A stretch of DNA of 5,874 nucleotides from Bryobacterales bacterium (GTDB taxonomy: Bacteria; Acidobacteriota; Terriglobia; Bryobacterales; Bryobacteraceae). Positions 4,822-5,874 of the stretch are shown piece by piece. The notes under the pieces were generated by a model. The model saw nothing but the letters and a program-made list of their open reading frames with translations, was not told where the DNA came from and made no database searches. Location of the stretch: NCBI GenBank assembly GCA_003139735.1, contig PLGA01000079.1:1-5874 (forward strand), in the 5' to 3' direction. Each line of letters opens with the position of its first letter. Position 1 is the first letter of the stretch. A program made the position numbers and the translations under genes.

Positions 4822-5826
4822 CTACATTTTCCTCGCGGGCCGGCGCTGCGATTGCGTGCCGCCGGCGGGCGGAACCAATTGCTGGATCTGGGCTTGGGGC
4901 AGGCTTAGCCCGATATTCACGGTGGTCCCTTGCGCGGCTACCGTCAGGGACTTCAGAAGCGCCGCGTCAGCCGGGTTCCCGTTGGTTTGGGCTTGGGCGA
5001 GGTTGGCCACGAATTGCAGGAGATTGGCCAGCGCGGTAGCATCCTCGGCCGTATCGGTCTGCGCCTGCATGGTCACCACCACGGTGCTTCCGAACTTGAC
5101 TCCGCTGGCAGCTTGCTGAATGCTCTGAATGGCAGTCGCCTGGGCGCCTCCGGGCAGCTTCGGCGCTCCGGCCGGTGGCGTTAGCGAGGATAGCGGCGCA
5201 ATATCCACCACCCAGGCATCCTCGTTGAGGCTCCACTGATTTACCTGGGTGATGAGGGCGGCGGGCAGAACGGAGGCCGCGCCGCGGCGATCGATGGCGG
5301 CCTTGACGTTGGTCAGGTCACCCATTACCGCGAGCGTGGAATCGAAGAACACGAGGCCCGGAGCAGGCAGGGGCGTGGCCGTGGCCGCCGTCCCGGCCGC
5401 CGGCGGTTTGGGTTCGAGGATGGTCAACCCGCCATAAGTTTCGGTCACAGCTCCGGCAAGCGTGGCGGCGGCCACGATCTTGGCCGGATCGAAAGTCCCT
5501 CGCGCGAAAGCCACGCCGGCGTGGGCGGGTGCACCGGTGGAAGCCACCAGAAGCTCGGTGACATCGGTGCGCGGATCAAGGCCGGTCAGGGTCGCCAGGC
5601 TCTGGAGTTGCTTATCCTGGGGCGCGATCAGTGAGAGCACGTACTGGCCGAAGGGAGTGCCAAGCGCCTGCTGCACGTTGACGCCGGCCACCACCTTGGC
5701 GTCGGGCATGACCAAATTCAGCAATTGGGGATCGGCCGCCGAAGCGGGCAGGACCCCACAGAAGAAAGCGGCTGCCGCCGCGGAAGTGAAAAGTCGTGCG
5801 CTCATACCATTGATGACGTTAAGCAT
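4822..5826 (-). CDS. Exported Ala-rich protein of unknown function (acidobacterial type)
   Basis: The 334-residue product begins with a signal peptide: a short N-region with one Arg, a hydrophobic core LFTSAAAAAFFCGVL (12-26), and a probable cut at ASA-AD (28-32). The mature part opens with LLNLVMPDAKVVAGVNVQQA (35-54) and continues with FGQYVLSLI (59-67), LTGLDPRTDVTELLVAS (80-96), an Ala/Pro-rich linker PPAAGTAATATPLPAPG (141-157), and LVFFDSTLAVMGDLTNVKAAIDRR (158-181). The C-terminus is a basic tail, QRRPARKM. I recall similar opening blocks in acidobacterial secreted hypotheticals but cannot name a characterised family. Cys23 lies inside the signal peptide without a good lipobox, so it is probably not a lipoprotein. 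The ATG at 5824-5826 was chosen because AAGGG lies four bases upstream; the in-frame ATG at 5803-5805 lacks a Shine-Dalgarno but would also leave a signal peptide. Only 48 bases upstream are visible, with no clear promoter. Confidence 0.82.
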   Translation of the reverse strand: MLNVINGMSARLFTSAAAAAFFCGVLPASAADPQLLNLVMPDAKVVAGVNVQQALGTPFGQYVLSLIAPQDKQLQSLATLTGLDPRTDVTELLVASTGAPAHAGVAFARGTFDPAKIVAAATLAGAVTETYGGLTILEPKPPAAGTAATATPLPAPGLVFFDSTLAVMGDLTNVKAAIDRRGAASVLPAALITQVNQWSLNEDAWVVDIAPLSSLTPPAGAPKLPGGAQATAIQSIQQAASGVKFGSTVVVTMQAQTDTAEDATALANLLQFVANLAQAQTNGNPADAALLKSLTVAAQGTTVNIGLSLPQAQIQQLVPPAGGTQSQRRPARKM

Positions 5827-5874
5827 CTGCCCTTATTAGCTAGAGAAGAAGCCGCCCCACCCGAAGAAGGCAGG

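Noticed and set aside
4811..4830. Possible hairpin followed by a short T-run after the 198-residue protein gene.
   Set aside because: The stem would be only three G-C pairs plus a G-T, and the T-run is broken (TACATTTT) and lies in the coding region of the convergent gene, so I do not call a terminator.

Overview
The window is GC-rich and densely coded: seven genes, no gap over 100 bases, and no RNA gene, CRISPR array, insertion sequence or long repeat that I can see. It most likely comes from an Acidobacteriota chromosome, near Solibacter/Bryobacterales. The strongest pointer is a textbook TIGR03435 (DUF3738) protein, a family greatly expanded in soil acidobacteria. Two exported proteins of unknown function also resemble conserved acidobacterial hypotheticals, and the lipid A/Kdo genes show a Gram-negative envelope. 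The taxonomic call is recognition from memory, not a search.

Layout from the left edge. The minus strand begins with the first 90 codons of valS (valyl-tRNA synthetase), which runs off the window. Upstream of it on the same strand is a compact toxin-antitoxin pair: a Phd/YefM-type antitoxin followed by a RelE/ParE-type toxin. It has its own promoter, overlapped by GTAC repeats that look like an autoregulatory operator. Next, still on the minus strand, is the TIGR03435 gene. Its ribosome binding site overlaps the stop codon of the gene before it, a 2.4-kb ORF that joins Kdo transferase (WaaA/KdtA) and tetraacyldisaccharide 4'-kinase (LpxK) in one polypeptide.

To the right, a plus-strand gene for a 198-residue exported protein starts head-to-head with the waaA-lpxK fusion. 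The two 5' ends overlap by 17 bases, and the best promoter for the fusion lies inside the signal-peptide codons of the plus-strand gene. That gene converges on a minus-strand gene for a 334-residue exported alanine-rich protein, with 11 bases between the stop codons.

The fusion gene would carry out two consecutive steps of inner-core LPS assembly: 4'-phosphorylation of the lipid A disaccharide, then Kdo addition. Three genes beside it encode exported proteins of unknown function, so the right two thirds reads as an envelope-related neighbourhood. The toxin-antitoxin pair sits between it and the housekeeping gene valS. I see no wholly new system. The most notable points are the WaaA-LpxK fusion, the tight coupling of a TIGR03435 gene to it, the overlapping divergent starts, and the periodic operator of the toxin-antitoxin pair.
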